Origin: Pleurodeles waltl
Taxonomy: Eukaryota; Chordata; Amphibia; Caudata; Salamandridae
Assembly (NCBI RefSeq): GCF_031143425.1
Contig: NC_090448.1
Coordinates: 334,192,177 to 334,256,176 of the forward strand
Length of the DNA stretch: 64,000 nucleotides
Direction of reading: 5' to 3'
This document shows positions 44,818 to 57,084 of this stretch, in pieces. The position numbers and the translations under genes were made by a program. The notes below the pieces were generated by a model, which saw only the letters and a program-made list of their open reading frames with translations, did not search any database and was not told the origin of the DNA. The first letter of the stretch is position 1; every line of letters begins with the position of its first letter.

Positions 44818-46390
44818 GACGCAAGTTCCTTTACATGATGGCCAATGTTCACTCGGTTGATGCAAGCTCGTATGATTTTGAGTTGAACTGTATGGTACGC
44901 CTCTCACAGATCATTACTTGTGTTTTTGTAGTTCTTCTTATGCTCTGCAGAGGTGAATTTCATTGGCCAATGTCTTCATTATCACCTTGCCATAATCATC
45001 ATCATCATCTTTGTCGCAGCCATTGGCTGCCCAGAGATCACATGGACTCCTTACCTCTTGTTTGTGCAGTTGCGGTTCCGCAGACGAGGTCGAGCTCTTA
45101 AATTCAACCAAACTGAAACTGGGACCATCGTTCTGATGACTTTGATTGTAGCAGGACAACTGGTCCCATGAAAATACTTTAAAAGATTCCCCAAAGAAGA
45201 CAAATAGTATTTTTTTATTTTATTTTTACAAAAATTAGCATTGTTCTGACCCGCTCATTATTGATCTTCAAATTTCGTTCTGTTCTTGACGTTTCCGTTT
45301 TTTATTTAGACTACATACTACAAACTGATCCCGCCTACAAGTGACGGATTGCCATTCGGTAGGAGTCAATAAAACCCAATTAAGGCAACTGTGATCCCAG
45401 CCAGTTTCATATGGATACATTATTTTAAATAACGCCCAAACAACAATTAATATTGTTTTGTTTTAAAACTTTAGTGTGGTAAAACGTTGCAGTCTTTCGA
45501 AAGTGTGCTTTGTTGTTGGAAAATGCAGCTGTCTGTCCGTTAATGCACCGCAGTACCTTTCGTCAGAGCGAAGGATTAACTCCAAGGGTTGCAGCACTCT
45601 ATCGTGACCCTTCCTTCCCTCTGTCAGTGTTCTTGGCGTTCATTTATTACTTATGGGAAAGCATCGTATTACAAAGGTAGGTTTATAAGTCTTATCCGAT
45701 CTTTACAAGGCTGTGATGGGGGTCAGTAATGGGATATCATCTTTCATTTTCCTATTTATGAAATTCACAGGGACTTTAGATACCTACGAGATATCATTTA
45801 GGATGGGGCCTTCCCACTGCTGAGTAATCAAGTGCTGCTCTATTGATTCTCCGTGGCACTTCACCTAAGTTAATAAAAAAAATAAGACTTAATTCTAAAT
45901 CTAGCTGTCGTGTATCACAGACCTGTCACCTGGATCAGCTGCTGCTTTTCCATGCACACAGAAATGCTCTTGTACAAGGACTTAGCATTTCTGACCTCTG
46001 GAACAGGTAAGAGATCTTTTACTGTAGAATGGCACAAAAATAGTTTGCTGGTTGTGTTGAATCTGATATGTATTCCCAAAGAGAGATCATATGCATTATT
46101 AATGCACTGTGCTTTTCGATTTGTGCCTTTATTCCTCTCGTCATAAGGTAGCATTCTTTCATCCATTCTTTAATGGTACCAAGGAATCAGGTTGGACGAT
46201 GGGAAAGAACTGTAGAAGGTTTAGGAGATTCACAATGCTTTCTGGTTTATGAAATAAAGCAGGAGTCATGCAGGGTGCCCTACATAATGTACAGTAGTTA
46301 GTTATGAATTAATTCATCCATTCCTGTGCCACTTTCAACAGTCCTTGAGATGAAATGTGTGTGCTGACAATATGACACCAAGCATTGGCA
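44818..46390. other. Mostly unique DNA
   Basis: No repeat boundary was recognised. A short open frame at about 44953-45171 encodes a hydrophobic segment (a run of isoleucines from a TCA repeat) and ends in TGA. A pyrimidine-rich CTGCAG precedes it and AATAAA occurs at 45369. It could be a chance frame or an old terminal exon; I do not recognise the protein. Confidence 0.4.
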
Positions 46391-48190
46391 AAGGTTGGAT
46401 TAGAATAATGTGGATTAGATTGGATTTGAGTGGGGTTCGTTAGATTAGATTGGGCTGCAGTGGGATGAATTCGATTGGAATGGGGTGGATTGGATTGGAG
46501 TGGATGGATTGAGGTGGGTTTGATAAACTGGAGTGGGGCGGGCTGGACTGGGATGGAGTGTGGTGGATTTGATTGGGATAGTGTGGTGGACTGGAGTAGA
46601 GTGGTGGATTGTAGTGAGTGGGCAGATTGAAATGGGGCTGATTGGATTAGGGTGGTGTGTGTTCGATTAGATTGTGGTGGATTGGATTTGGGTGGACTGC
46701 ACGGATGTGGGGTGGAGTGGATTGTAGTGGGAGGGAGTGGTGTGGATTGGAGTGGGGTAGACTGGATGGATTGGGCTGGAGTGTGGTGGACTGAGTTAGG
46801 ATGGAGTGGGCTGGGTTGGAGTGGGGTGGATTTGCGTGAGGTGGATTGGGATGGAGTGAAATGAGGTGGGCGGGTGGGGTGGATTGGACTGGGATGGATT
46901 GATAGACTGGACTGTGGTGGCTTGCATTGAGGTGAAGTGGATTGGATTGGCTTGGATTGGCTTGGCTTGGGGTGGACTGGAGTGGATGTGGTGGATTGTG
47001 GTGAGATGGGGTGGATTGGGTTGGGGTGAATTGGGGTAGGATCTTTTGGAGGAGTGGAGTGGATTGGTCTGGGTTGGATTGGATTGGAGAGAGGGTGGAT
47101 TGGATTGGAGAGGGGTGAATTGATTGGAGAGGGATATACTGGATTGAAGTAGGATAGATTGAGGTGGTTTGGAGTGGGATGACCGGAGTACAGTGGATTG
47201 GGTAGCGTTGGACTTGATTGGAGTGGGGTGCAGGGATTGGATTGAGTGGGGTGAATTAGGGTGTGATGGGGTGGAATCGATTGAGTGGGGTAGGGTGGAT
47301 TGGATTGGTGTGGGATGGATTGGAAAGGGGTGTACTGGATTTAAGTAGGGTGAATTAAGGTGTTTTGAAGTGGGGTGGATTCTACTGAAGTAGGGTGGAA
47401 TAATGGGGACTGGGTTGAGTGGGGTGGATTAAAGTTGATTGTATTGGCGTGGGTTGGATTGGAGTAGGGTGGGATGAGTGGAATGTGGTAGGATGGAGTG
47501 GGGTGAGTTGGATTGGAGGGGGTTGATTGGACTGGAGTGGGGTGGACATGAGTGGGCTAGTCTGGACTGGGCTGGGTGGATTGGTTGGTGTGGGGTGGGC
47601 TGAGTTGTAGTGGGGTGGATTGGTTGGTTGGAGTGGGGCGAATTGGGATTGAGAGGGTTGGATTGGGGTGAGATGGATTGGATTAAAGTGGGGCAGGTTA
47701 CTTTGGATTGCAGTGGGGCAGATTGTAGTGAGACAGATTATTGCGGGCGGAGTGGAGTGGGGCCGATTGGAGTGAGGCTGATTGTTTTGGATTGGAACGG
47801 GCTGGACTGGAGTGGGGCAGATTGTTTTGGATTGGAACCGGCTGGATTGGAGTGGGGTTTTGGATTGGAACGGGCTGGAGTGGAGTGGGGCAGATTGTTT
47901 TGGATTGGAACGGGCTGGATTGGAGTGGGGCAGATTGTTTTGGATTGGAACGGACTGGATTGGAGTGGGGCAGATTGTTTTGGATTCGAGGAGGGCAGAT
48001 TGCAGTGGGGCAGATTGTTTTGGATGGAAGTGGGGCGAATTGAAGTGAGGCAGATTGTTTTGGATTGAAGTGGTGCAGATTATCTTTGGTTAGAATGGGA
48101 CGAATTGGAGTGGGGCAGATTGCTTTGGAGTGGTGCAGATTGTTTTTGATTAGAGTTGTGCAGATTGTTTTAGGTTGGAGTGGGGCTGAT
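46390..48190 (+). repeat. G-rich degenerate satellite (GGATT/GGAGT based)
   Basis: About 1.8 kb built from TGGATTGGAGTGGGG-like units with almost no C on the plus strand. From about 47777 a higher-order unit appears: the marker CAGATTGTTT recurs at 47818, 47891, 47931, 47971, 48011 and 48051, mostly spaced exactly 40 bases. Open frames here are a by-product of the repeat. Confidence 0.9.
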
Positions 48191-48299
48191 TGTACAAAAT
48201 AGTACCTTGATCACGTCGAGAGAAGCAGATGGGCACTAATTACATTTAATCAATTAGTGCTTGATCACTGCTTCACACAGAGGATGAAAATGATGCAAG
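48191..48299. other. Short unique spacer
   Basis: A spacer between the satellite and the solo LTR. ATTTAATCAATTAGTGC is a small palindrome-like block. Nothing else is seen. Confidence 0.5.
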
Positions 48300-48304
48300 G
48301 CGTA

Positions 48305-50181
48305 TGTAAGGAAATGCCTCCTTGGCACGATTACCCCCTAAATTTTTGCCTTTGCTGATACTGAGTTTTGATTGAAAGTGTGCTGGGACCCGGCTAACCA
48401 GGCCCCAGCACCAGTGTTCTTTCCCTAAACTGTACCTTTGTTTCCACAATTAGCACAGCCCTGGCACTCAGATAAGACCCTTGTAACTGGTACCCCTAGT
48501 ACCAGGGGCCCTGAGGCCAGGGAAGGTCTCTAAGGGCTGCAGCATGTCTTATGCCACCCTGGGGACCCCTCACTCAGCATATACACACTGCCTCACAGCT
48601 TGTGTGTGCTGGTGGGGAGAAAATGACTTAGTAGACATGGCACTCCCCTAAGAGTGCCATGCCAACCTCACACTGCCTATGGCATAGGTAAGTCACCCCT
48701 CTAGCAGGCCTTACAGCCCTAAGGCAGGGTGCACTATACCACAGGTGAGGGCATATGTAAATGAGCACTATGCCCCTACAGTGTCTAAGCAAAACCTTAG
48801 ACATTGTGAGTGCAGGGTAGCAATAAGAGTATATGGTCTGGGAGTTTGTCATACACGAACTCCACAGTTCCATAATGGCTACACTGAAATCTGTTAAGTT
48901 TGGTATCAAACTTCTCAGCACAATAAATGCACACTGATGCCAGTGTGCAATTTATTGTAACATGCACCCAGAGGGCATCTTAGAGATGTCCCCTGAATAC
49001 CAATCTGACTACTAGTGTTAGGCTGACCAGTTCCTGCCAGCCTGCCACAAACCAGACAAGTTGCTGGCGAGATCCAGAGAACTAACCCCACAGGGAGGAC
49101 TTCTGGCGACTGCGACCCCATGAGTAGCGTGAGACGACCCCCTGGACGCTCACAGCGACGCCTGCAGAGAGAATCCAGAGGCCCCCCTGACCACGACTGC
49201 CTGTAACAAGGGACCCGATGCCTGGTCCAAGCACTGCACCCGCAGCCCCAAGGACCAGAAGGAACCGAACTTCAGTGCAGGAGTGACCCCCAGGCAACCC
49301 TCGGCCTAGCCCAGGTGGTGGCTGTCCTGAGATGTGTCCCCCCCCCTGTGCCTGCCTGCACCGCTAGAGTGACCCTCGGGTCCCTCCATTGTTTCCTATC
49401 TAAAATCCGACGCCTGCTTTGCACACTGCACCCGGCCGCCCCTGTGCTGCTGAGGGTGTGTTTTGTGTACCTAATTATGTCCCCCCCAGTGCTCTACAAA
49501 ACCCCCATGGTCTGTCCCCCCAGAACGTGGGTACTTACCTGCTGGCAGACTGGAACGAGAACACCCCTGTTCTCCATAGGCGCCTTTGTGTTTTGGGCAC
49601 CTCTTTGACCTCTGCACCTGACCGTCCCTGAGCTGCTGGTGTGGTAACTTTGGGGTTGCCTTGAACCCCCAACGGTGGGCTGCCTATGCCCAGGAACTGA
49701 GACTTGTAAGTGTCTTACTTACCTCACAGTCTAACCTTTACTTACCTCCCCCAGGAACTGTTGATTTTTGCATTGTCCACTTTTAAAATAGCTTATTGAC
49801 ATTTTAACAAAGACTGTATATGACACTGCTTTAATTCAAAGTTCCTAACTTACCTGTGTGGAGTACCTTGCATTTTATGTATTTACTTCAAGTCTTGAAC
49901 CTGTGGTTCTTAAAACTAAACTAAGAAAATATATTTTTATATATAAAAACCTATTGGACTGGAGTAAGTCTTTGAGTGTGTGTTCCTCATTTATTGCCTG
50001 TGTGTGGGCAACAAATGCTTAACACTACCCTCTGATAAGCCTACTGCTCGACCACACTACCACAAAATAGAGCATTAGAATTATCTAATTTTGTCACTAT
50101 CTTACCTCTGTGGGGAACACTTGGATGCTGTGCACACTATCTCTTACATTGAGATAGTATATACAGAGCCAACTTCCTACA
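48305..50181 (+). mobile_element. Solo LTR-A with perfect 5-bp target duplication
   Basis: It starts TGTAAGGAAATGCC and ends ACTTCCTACA, flanked by gcgta at 48300-48304 and 50182-50186. About 770 bases are missing near 49068 relative to the 5' LTR of the gypsy element. Recombination between the two LTRs of a former full element best explains it. It gives the firmest boundaries for LTR-A. Confidence 0.95.
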
Positions 50182-50186
50182 GCGTA

Positions 50187-50641
50187 TCTTAAATTACGAG
50201 GCTGTAAAGCAGAGTGCAACGCAAACCAACAAATTGTAAGCAACAGGCTGGGTCCAAGCCTTTTACTGAACACAAGAGTCTCACAAGCGAGACGTATGTA
50301 ATAGCACATGCACTCGCAAGGTCGACCCTAACAAGGGGGTTGATAACTTTGGAGTGGAGGAGTTCAAGCTGTTTCTACTTTTCAGTATTGTAAGTGAGAA
50401 TTGCTGAACGGTAAGTACAGTAATCATGTGTTTCAAATGGTTACCAAGATAAAAGGGACTATGTCACCCAGGAAGATAATGAGAGGAAAAGAACTCTGTG
50501 CAGCTTGCAAGATTACTTTGTGCCCTTTGCTGGATACTGCTATGCTCAAAGTCTTTTTAGGCTCTTTGTGGACTAGCTAAAGAGAGGAGTGATATTTAAT
50601 ATATGCTCAGACGCAGAATTTGGCCCTGAGATGTGAAGCTC
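50187..50641. other. Unassigned spacer
   Basis: No gene, repeat boundary or structural signal was recognised between the solo LTR and the left end of DIRS copy D10. Confidence 0.4.
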
Positions 50642-50950
50642 ATCTGATAGTCTTCTAGCTGCCTATTCCTTACCTTAAAATATTTCCTATACGTCAAAGT
50701 GGATCCGGACTTTTTTGAGCAGTACCCCTGCGTGCAGGTAGGTGCTGTCATTGAGCTCTGCATCAGTCGCCCACACCGGAAGTGACGTGTGTGGTGTCTA
50801 GATAGGCTCCACTGTAACATGCTTACATCAGGTCTTTTTCTTTTCACAATTAGCGTTGATCTGTGAGGAGCTACCCCTCGGTCACTCTTTGACTGTTTTT
50901 TTCTTGACTTTGTCAACACTTTTTAAATAATGTATTCTCCTTCTATGATA
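50642..50950 (+). repeat. DIRS left terminal repeat and leader (D10)
   Basis: Same plan as in D3: ATCTGATAG, CTAGCTGCCTATTCCTTACC, a GAGCAGTACCCCTGCG block and the pyrimidine-rich leader before gag. Its inverted partner lies at 62930-63160. Confidence 0.7.
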
Positions 50951-52875
50951 AGCAGGTTTCAAGCCATCTGGTGCCTGCCAGAACCAGCTGTCTGTGACAG
51001 ACCCACACATAGTTTATCTGTGGTGTTTGGACAGGGACCGCAACTCCAAGACCTGTGAGGACTGCTGCGCGTTACAACTGAAGGAGCGGAGGGAGAGTTC
51101 TCCCTATGTCTGATGATCCCACAGTGTTCACGATCCTGTTGTGTGGAAGGTCCCAGGACTGCCAGCAGAGCCGCAACTGACAGTTGTCATCTTGATCCAA
51201 GTTGTTGAGGAGGTCCCACCATAAGAAGAAGCATGTTGAAGAGGTCTTCAACTTTGTCGCCCCTATCCAAATCCTCAGATGAGGCACGAGCATCGGCACT
51301 CCAGGCCTCGCTCCTTCAGAGCCTGCAGCAGGGTCTGCTCTGCACCTCCCTAACTTTCCCAGAAACAGAGTGGCCCTCTCCTAAATAAGAGTTCTATGAG
51401 ACCTTGAACCTCATATTTGAGGCCCAGTCCCTCTGGAGCTCCTTCAGCCCCTTGGGTTTAGGAGGGTTCCCTACTGGACTCCCTCTGGTAGGTTCGCTGT
51501 CTGCACCAGTCTGACCCCTTGAATCGGTGCTGAATCTGGAGTGACACTACCCATGAGAACACAGCCTTCCTCGGTGTCCGCTCCTGTACGAATGCTCCTG
51601 GCTCCAACACGAAGCTGGATGCCAGTGCTGACTGTGCCCATGCCCCCCTGAGTTGGAGCCAATGCCATTTTCATTGAACATGTCTGGAGAGAGGACCCTA
51701 TGAACGCTAGCATCCCCTAAATGGCCCACAGGGCAACCGGTATGAGGAACTGGCAGATGCCAGTGGGTTAGACACCTCACCAGACACTGGCTTGGTCTCT
51801 CCCCTATCTTGGCTATGAAGGAAGGTGCGTCTTTTGCTATGGTGGTTTGAAGGGCAGCTGCGGTCTTGAACCTTCAGTTTCTCTCAGTGGCAGTCAAGAC
51901 AAATGTTCTGCCAAAGGTGCTTCCGCGGGGAGTTGCCCCTCCGAACACTTAGTCCATTTGAATGACGTCCTTACTGATGTCTTACTCGGGGCCTGGTCCA
52001 AGCCCTGCACAGGGGCTCCTGTGCATAGGAAAATTGCCTGCTGCTATTGCACTGCTCCAGGGCACCCCAGTTTTCTCACCCAGCACCCCTCCCTGGAGAG
52101 CTTGGTGGTCCAAGCCTCCACTTTGAGTCAATCGTGGCGTGTTCCCTACCACTCCACTGGATAGGTAATCCAAGAGGCTGTATACCTTTGAAAAGAGGAT
52201 GTTTTGTTCTGTCAGACTAGCACTACAGGCAGTGAACAGTGCACGCCTCTTGGACTGAATACACTTAAATGATCTGGGACTCTTTTGCACATATGAGGTC
52301 CATGGTCTTGGAGGAGGCCCGGATCCATACTATCATAGGCATTTGCAGACAGCGGAGACATAGTGAAGTTCTCCTTCAAATGTGGACAAGCTACAACTGA
52401 CTCCCTGGGCAGAACAATTTCATCGCTGGCGCCTTGCCTGGCTGAGAACCACTGGCTTTTTGGGGGATATCCAAGCCTGGCTCATGGACAAGCCCCCTGA
52501 TGGCTCAGCTTTTTGGTGAGAAGGCGGAATCAACACTGGAAAGTTTTAAGGATAGCAGAGCTACAGCCAGGTTTTTGGGCATATTTATGGCCCCTCGTCA
52601 ACCCCAGTCCACCTTCTGCCCTTTTGAGGTTATGGATAGGGTTCACCGCCATGTTTATTTCCTCCTAGCCACCACAGCCACCAAGCTTCCCAGCTTGTTC
52701 GCATCCAGTGATGCGGTTCCCACAGGTAATGTGGGGCCCGCTAGCCAGAAGTTGACCAGTAACACCCGCCCTCCCCCAAACTGCCCCTCTCCATCAGCCA
52801 CAGCTTCGGAACCCCTTTAGTGTGCCCTCATATTCAATGGACAGGTGGAATACACTATCACCTGATCCAGTGGCA
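50951..52875 (+). pseudogene. DIRS gag-like gene and linker (D10)
   Basis: The N-terminal Cys/His segment reads KPSGACQNQLSVTDPHIVYL, then SKTCEDCCAL. Later blocks are RAAAVLNLQFLSVAVKTNVL, a DRxSKRL region, WLRTTGFLGDIQAWLMDKPP and AQLFGEKAESTLESFKDSRA with TARFLG. The linker GGIHYHLIQW closes it at the LTR-B junction. Many stops and frame changes are present. Confidence 0.75.
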
Positions 52876-52921
52876 AGCTGGCCTGGTATGTGTTGGATGT
52901 AGGAAGCTGGCTCTGTATATA

Positions 52922-54484
52922 CAGGGAGTGCAGAATTATTAGGCAAATGAGTATTTTGACCGAATCATCCTCTTTATGAATGTTGTCTTACTCCAAGCTG
53001 TATAGGCTCGAAAGCCTACTACCAATTAAGCATATTAGGTGATGTGCATCGCTGTAATGAGAAGGGGTGTGGTCTAATGACATCAACACCCTATATCAGG
53101 TGTGCATAATTATTAGGCAACTTCCTTTCCTTTGGCAAAATGGGTCAAAAGAAGGACTTGACAGGCTCAGAAAAGTCAAAAATAGTGAGATATCTTGCAG
53201 AGGGATGCAGCACTCTTAAAATTGCAAAGCTTCTGAAGCGTGATCATCGAACAATCAAGCGTTTCATTCAAAATAGTCAACAGGGTCGCAAGAAGTGTGT
53301 GGAAAAACCAAGGCGCAAAATAACTGCCCATGAACTGAGAAAAGTCAAGCATGCAGCTGCCACGATGCCACTTGCCACCAGTTTGGCCATATTTCAGAGC
53401 TGCAACATCACTGGAGTGCCCAAAAGCACAAGGTGTGCAATACTCAGAGACATGGCCAAGGTAAGAAAGGCTGAAAGACGACCACCACTGAACAAGACAC
53501 ACAAGCTGAAACGTCAAGACTGGGCCAAGAAATATCTCAAGACTGATTTTTCTAAGGTTTTATGGACTGATGAAATGAGAGTGAGTCTTGATGGGCCAGA
53601 TGGATGGGCCCGTGGCTGGATTGGTAAAGGGCAGAGAGCTCCAGTCCGACTCAGACGCCAGCAAGGTGGAGGTGGAGTACTGGTTTGGGCTGGTATCATC
53701 AAAGATGAGCTTGTGGGGCCTTTTCGGGTTGAGGATGGAGTCAAGCTCAACTCCCAGTCCTACTGCCAGTTCCTGGAAGACACCTTCTTCAAGCAGTGGT
53801 ACAGGAAGAAGTCTGCATCCTTCAAGAAAAACATGATTTTCATGCAGGACAATGCTCCATCACACGCGTCCAAGTACTCCACAGCGTGGCTGGCAAGAAA
53901 GGGTATAAAAGAAGGAAATCTAATGACATGGCCTCCTTGTTCACCTGATCTGAACCCCATTGAGAACCTGTGGTCCATCATCAAATGTGAGATTTACAAG
54001 GAGGGAAAACAGTACACCTCTCTGAACAGTGTCTGGGAGGCTGTGGTTGCTGCTGCACGCAATGTTGATGGTGAACAGATCAAAACACTGACAGAATCCA
54101 TGGATGGCAGGCTTTTGAGTGTCCTTGCAAAGAAAGGTGGCTATATTGGTCACTGATTTGTTTTTGTTTTGTTTTTGAATGTCAGAAATGTATATTTGTG
54201 AATGTTGAGATGTTATATTGGTTTCACTGGTAATAATAAATAATTGAAATGGGTATATATTTGTTTTTTGTTAAGTTGCCTAATAATTATGCACAGTAAT
54301 AGTCACCTGCACACACAGATATCCACCTAACATAGCTAAAACTAAAAACAAACTAAAAACTACTTCCAAAAATATTCAGCTTTGATATTAATGAGTTTTT
54401 TGGGTTAATTGAGAACATGGTTGTTGTTCAATTATAAAATTAATCCTCAAAAATACAACTTACCTAATAATTCTGCACTCCCTG
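52922..54484 (+). mobile_element. Tc1-like transposon, complete and probably young
   Basis: A 1563-bp element lies between two TA dinucleotides (52920-52921 and 54485-54486), the duplication made by Tc1/mariner transposases. The ends are CAGGGAGTGCAGAATTATTA and its exact complement. A second motif, GTGCATAATTATTAGGCAAC, at 53102-53121 reappears inverted at 54275-54294, so each end carries an outer and an inner repeat (IR/DR layout). It encodes a full transposase and sits inside LTR-A2. Confidence 0.95.
53140..54156 (+). CDS. Tc1-like transposase, DD37E type, intact
   Basis: A 338-residue protein with no stop or frameshift, the expected length for Tc1-like transposases. Residues 1-110 form the paired-like DNA-binding region with two helix-turn-helix parts (SEKSKIVRYLAEGCSTLKIA first) and a basic EKPRRK link. 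The catalytic triad is D144 (VLWTDEMR), D237 (MQDNAPSH) and E275 (DLNPIENLW), with 37 residues between D237 and E275. This puts it with DD37E elements rather than the classical DD34E group. It cuts and pastes its own element at TA sites. The ATG at 53140 lies 218 bases from the left end. It is the only intact gene in the window. Confidence 0.95.
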   Translation: MGQKKDLTGSEKSKIVRYLAEGCSTLKIAKLLKRDHRTIKRFIQNSQQGRKKCVEKPRRKITAHELRKVKHAAATMPLATSLAIFQSCNITGVPKSTRCAILRDMAKVRKAERRPPLNKTHKLKRQDWAKKYLKTDFSKVLWTDEMRVSLDGPDGWARGWIGKGQRAPVRLRRQQGGGGVLVWAGIIKDELVGPFRVEDGVKLNSQSYCQFLEDTFFKQWYRKKSASFKKNMIFMQDNAPSHASKYSTAWLARKGIKEGNLMTWPPCSPDLNPIENLWSIIKCEIYKEGKQYTSLNSVWEAVVAAARNVDGEQIKTLTESMDGRLLSVLAKKGGYIGH

Positions 54485-57084
54485 TACTATATGAAAGTGA
54501 GATTTAGTGTGCACAGAGTACAGGAGTTCCCCAGAGGCTTAACAGACGCTAAAGTAAATAATACTAATGCTCTCTTTGTGGTAGTGTGGTCTAGCAGTTA
54601 GGCTTATCAGAGGGCAGTGCAAAGCATTTGTTGTACACACACAGAAAATAGAAGAAGCACACACTGAATGACTGAACTCCAGACCAATGTTTTTTATGTT
54701 GCAAAAATATATTTTATTAGTTCATTTTTAGAACCCAAAAATTCAAGTTGCAGGTAATTACCTTAAAAGTTTTGTATTTCACACAGGTATCAACAGTACT
54801 TTTTTTTAAATAGGTAAGTAATACAGTTTTTGAATTATTGCCAAAAAGCTATTAAAAAATGGACACTACATTTTTCAAACAATTCCTGAGGGGTAGAAAA
54901 GTTAGATCTGTTTACAGGTAAGTACAACACTTACAGTATCCGGGTTTAGGACATCCACCGGTTGGGGATCAAGTTAACCCCAAACACCCACCACCAGCAA
55001 CTTGAGGCCGGCTGGGTGCAGAGGTCAAAGTTGAGCAAATTTAAACGGGGCTCCTGTGGAGACCGGGGGTACTCTAAATCCGGTCAGCCAGCAGGTAAGT
55101 ACCCACGACTCGGAGGACAGACCAGGAGGGAATTAGAAGAGCACTGAAGGATCCACAAGTAGCAAGTAGGCACCAAACACACCCTCTCAGCGGCACAGGG
55201 GCAGCCGGGTGCAGGGTGCAAACAGGACATCAGGTTTTCAATGCTGGTCTATGAGGTGACCCCAGGGGTCACTCAGAGGCTGCAGGTGGAGTCCAGGGGG
55301 GTGTTTCGGGCACACCACCAGTTGGACGGGGAGGAGGGCTGCCTGCTGAATGTTGGGACACGGGGGGTCAGTTTCGCCAAGGCCTGAGGGCTGCGGGTGC
55401 AGTGTGACTTTAGCCGACGGATATCTTTGTCCAGAGATTCGATGTCAGGGGTGTCTTTGGGATTCCCTCTGCAGGTGTCGTCGTGGAGGGGTTGAGAGGT
55501 CAACCCGGGATGGACACAGGCTCTCAATCGCCTGGGACCCTCTCTTGCGGGGTGGACCACCTGGACACGGGCCGTGGGCATCAGGTGCACAGGGGTCATG
55601 ATTCACGCATCTGGGGTGAGGTGAGAGCCCTTTGTTGTAGGCTTCTTCAGACAGCCGCTGTCATCAGGAGTTCTTGGTCCTTTTGGGTGCAGTGCAGTCC
55701 TTTCGAGTTGGCAGAGGTCGCTGGGCCCGCTGGATGCATCGCTGGTCTTTTTTCGGGTTCTTTGAAGCAGGAGATGGCCAGTCAGGCTGGGCCCAAAGCA
55801 GTTGTTGTCTTCCTTCTTCTCTGCTGGGGGTTTCAGCTTAGCAGTCCTTCTTCTTGTAGGTCACTAGGAATCTGAGGAGCTGGGTTCAGGGAGGCCCTTA
55901 AATCCTAGATTTAGGGGCGTGTTAGGGGTCAGAGGGCAGTAGCCAATGGCTATTGTCCCTGAGGGTGGCTACACCTTCCTTGTGCCCACTCCTTTTGGGG
56001 AGTGGGGCACATTCCTATCGCTATTGGTCCCTGTATTCCAAACCAAGATGGAGGATTCTGCAGGGAGGGGCTCAGCTCTGGACACCTAAGGGGTGGTCCT
56101 GGCTGGGGTGATCACTTCTCTCTGTTTTCCCTAATTATTTCCACCAAAAGTGGGGCTTTGTCCGGCGTGCGAGCATCTACACTAGCTGGAGTGCCCTGGG
56201 AGGCTTGAGCCTTTGAGGCTCACTTCCAGGTGCTACAGTTCCTGCAGGGGGAGTTGTGAAGCACCTCCATCCAGGACAGGCTTTATTTCTGACCACAGAG
56301 TGCACAAAGGCACTCACCTCATGTGGTCAGAAACCTGTCTGAAAGTGGGAGGCTGACACAGACTGGTCAGTCCTACACTAGCAGTTGGGGTAAAATACTA
56401 GGGGCATCTCTAAGATGCCCTCTGTGTGCATTTTTCAATAAATCCCACTCTGGCACCAGGGGCGATGGGTTTAATGTGCTGAGAAGTTTGATACCAAACT
56501 TCCCAGTATTCATTGAAGCCATTATGGTGCTGTGGAGTTCGTAATGAGAAACTCCCAGACCATATACTCAATATGGTACACTGCACTTACAGTGTCTAAG
56601 AATGGACTTAAGACACTGTACGGGCATATTGCTCATGCAGCTATGCCCTCACCTGTGGTATAGTGCACTCTGCCTTAGGGCTGTAAGGCCTGCTAGAGGG
56701 GTGACTTACCTATGCCACAGGCAGTGGTTTGTGGGCATGGCATCCTGAGAGGGGTGCAATGTTGACTTTGTCTTTTTCTCCCCACCAGCACACACAAGCT
56801 GCAAGGCAGTGTACATGTGTTGAGTGAGGGCCCCCCCTAGGGTGGCATAATACATGCTGCAGCCCTTAGAGATCTTCTCTGGCCACAGGGCCCTTGGTAC
56901 CAGGGGTACCATTTACAAGGGACTTTTCTGTGTGTCAACTGTGGAAACAAAGGTACAGTTTTAGGGAAAGAACACTGGTGCTGGAACCTGGTTAGCAGCA
57001 CCCCACACAAGTTCAATCAAAGTTGGCATCAACACTAGGCAAAAAGTGGGGCGGTAAGCAAGTGAACAGTGGAACTTTCCTACA

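Larger units (their letters stand above)
52898..57084 (-). mobile_element. Reversed LTR-A2 inserted near the end of LTR-B
   Basis: It starts TGTAGGAAGCTGGC and ends GGAACTTTCCTACA. It lies about 22 bases inside the LTR-B end. Without the Tc1-like element it is about 2.6 kb. It matches the forward LTR-A2 fragment at 2336-4690 more closely than LTR-A. Flanks do not form a clear duplication. Confidence 0.85.

Noticed and set aside
47610..48068. Open frames of 88-152 codons in the G-rich satellite
   Set aside because: Same tryptophan/glycine-rich pattern in three overlapping frames; produced by the repeat, not by selection.
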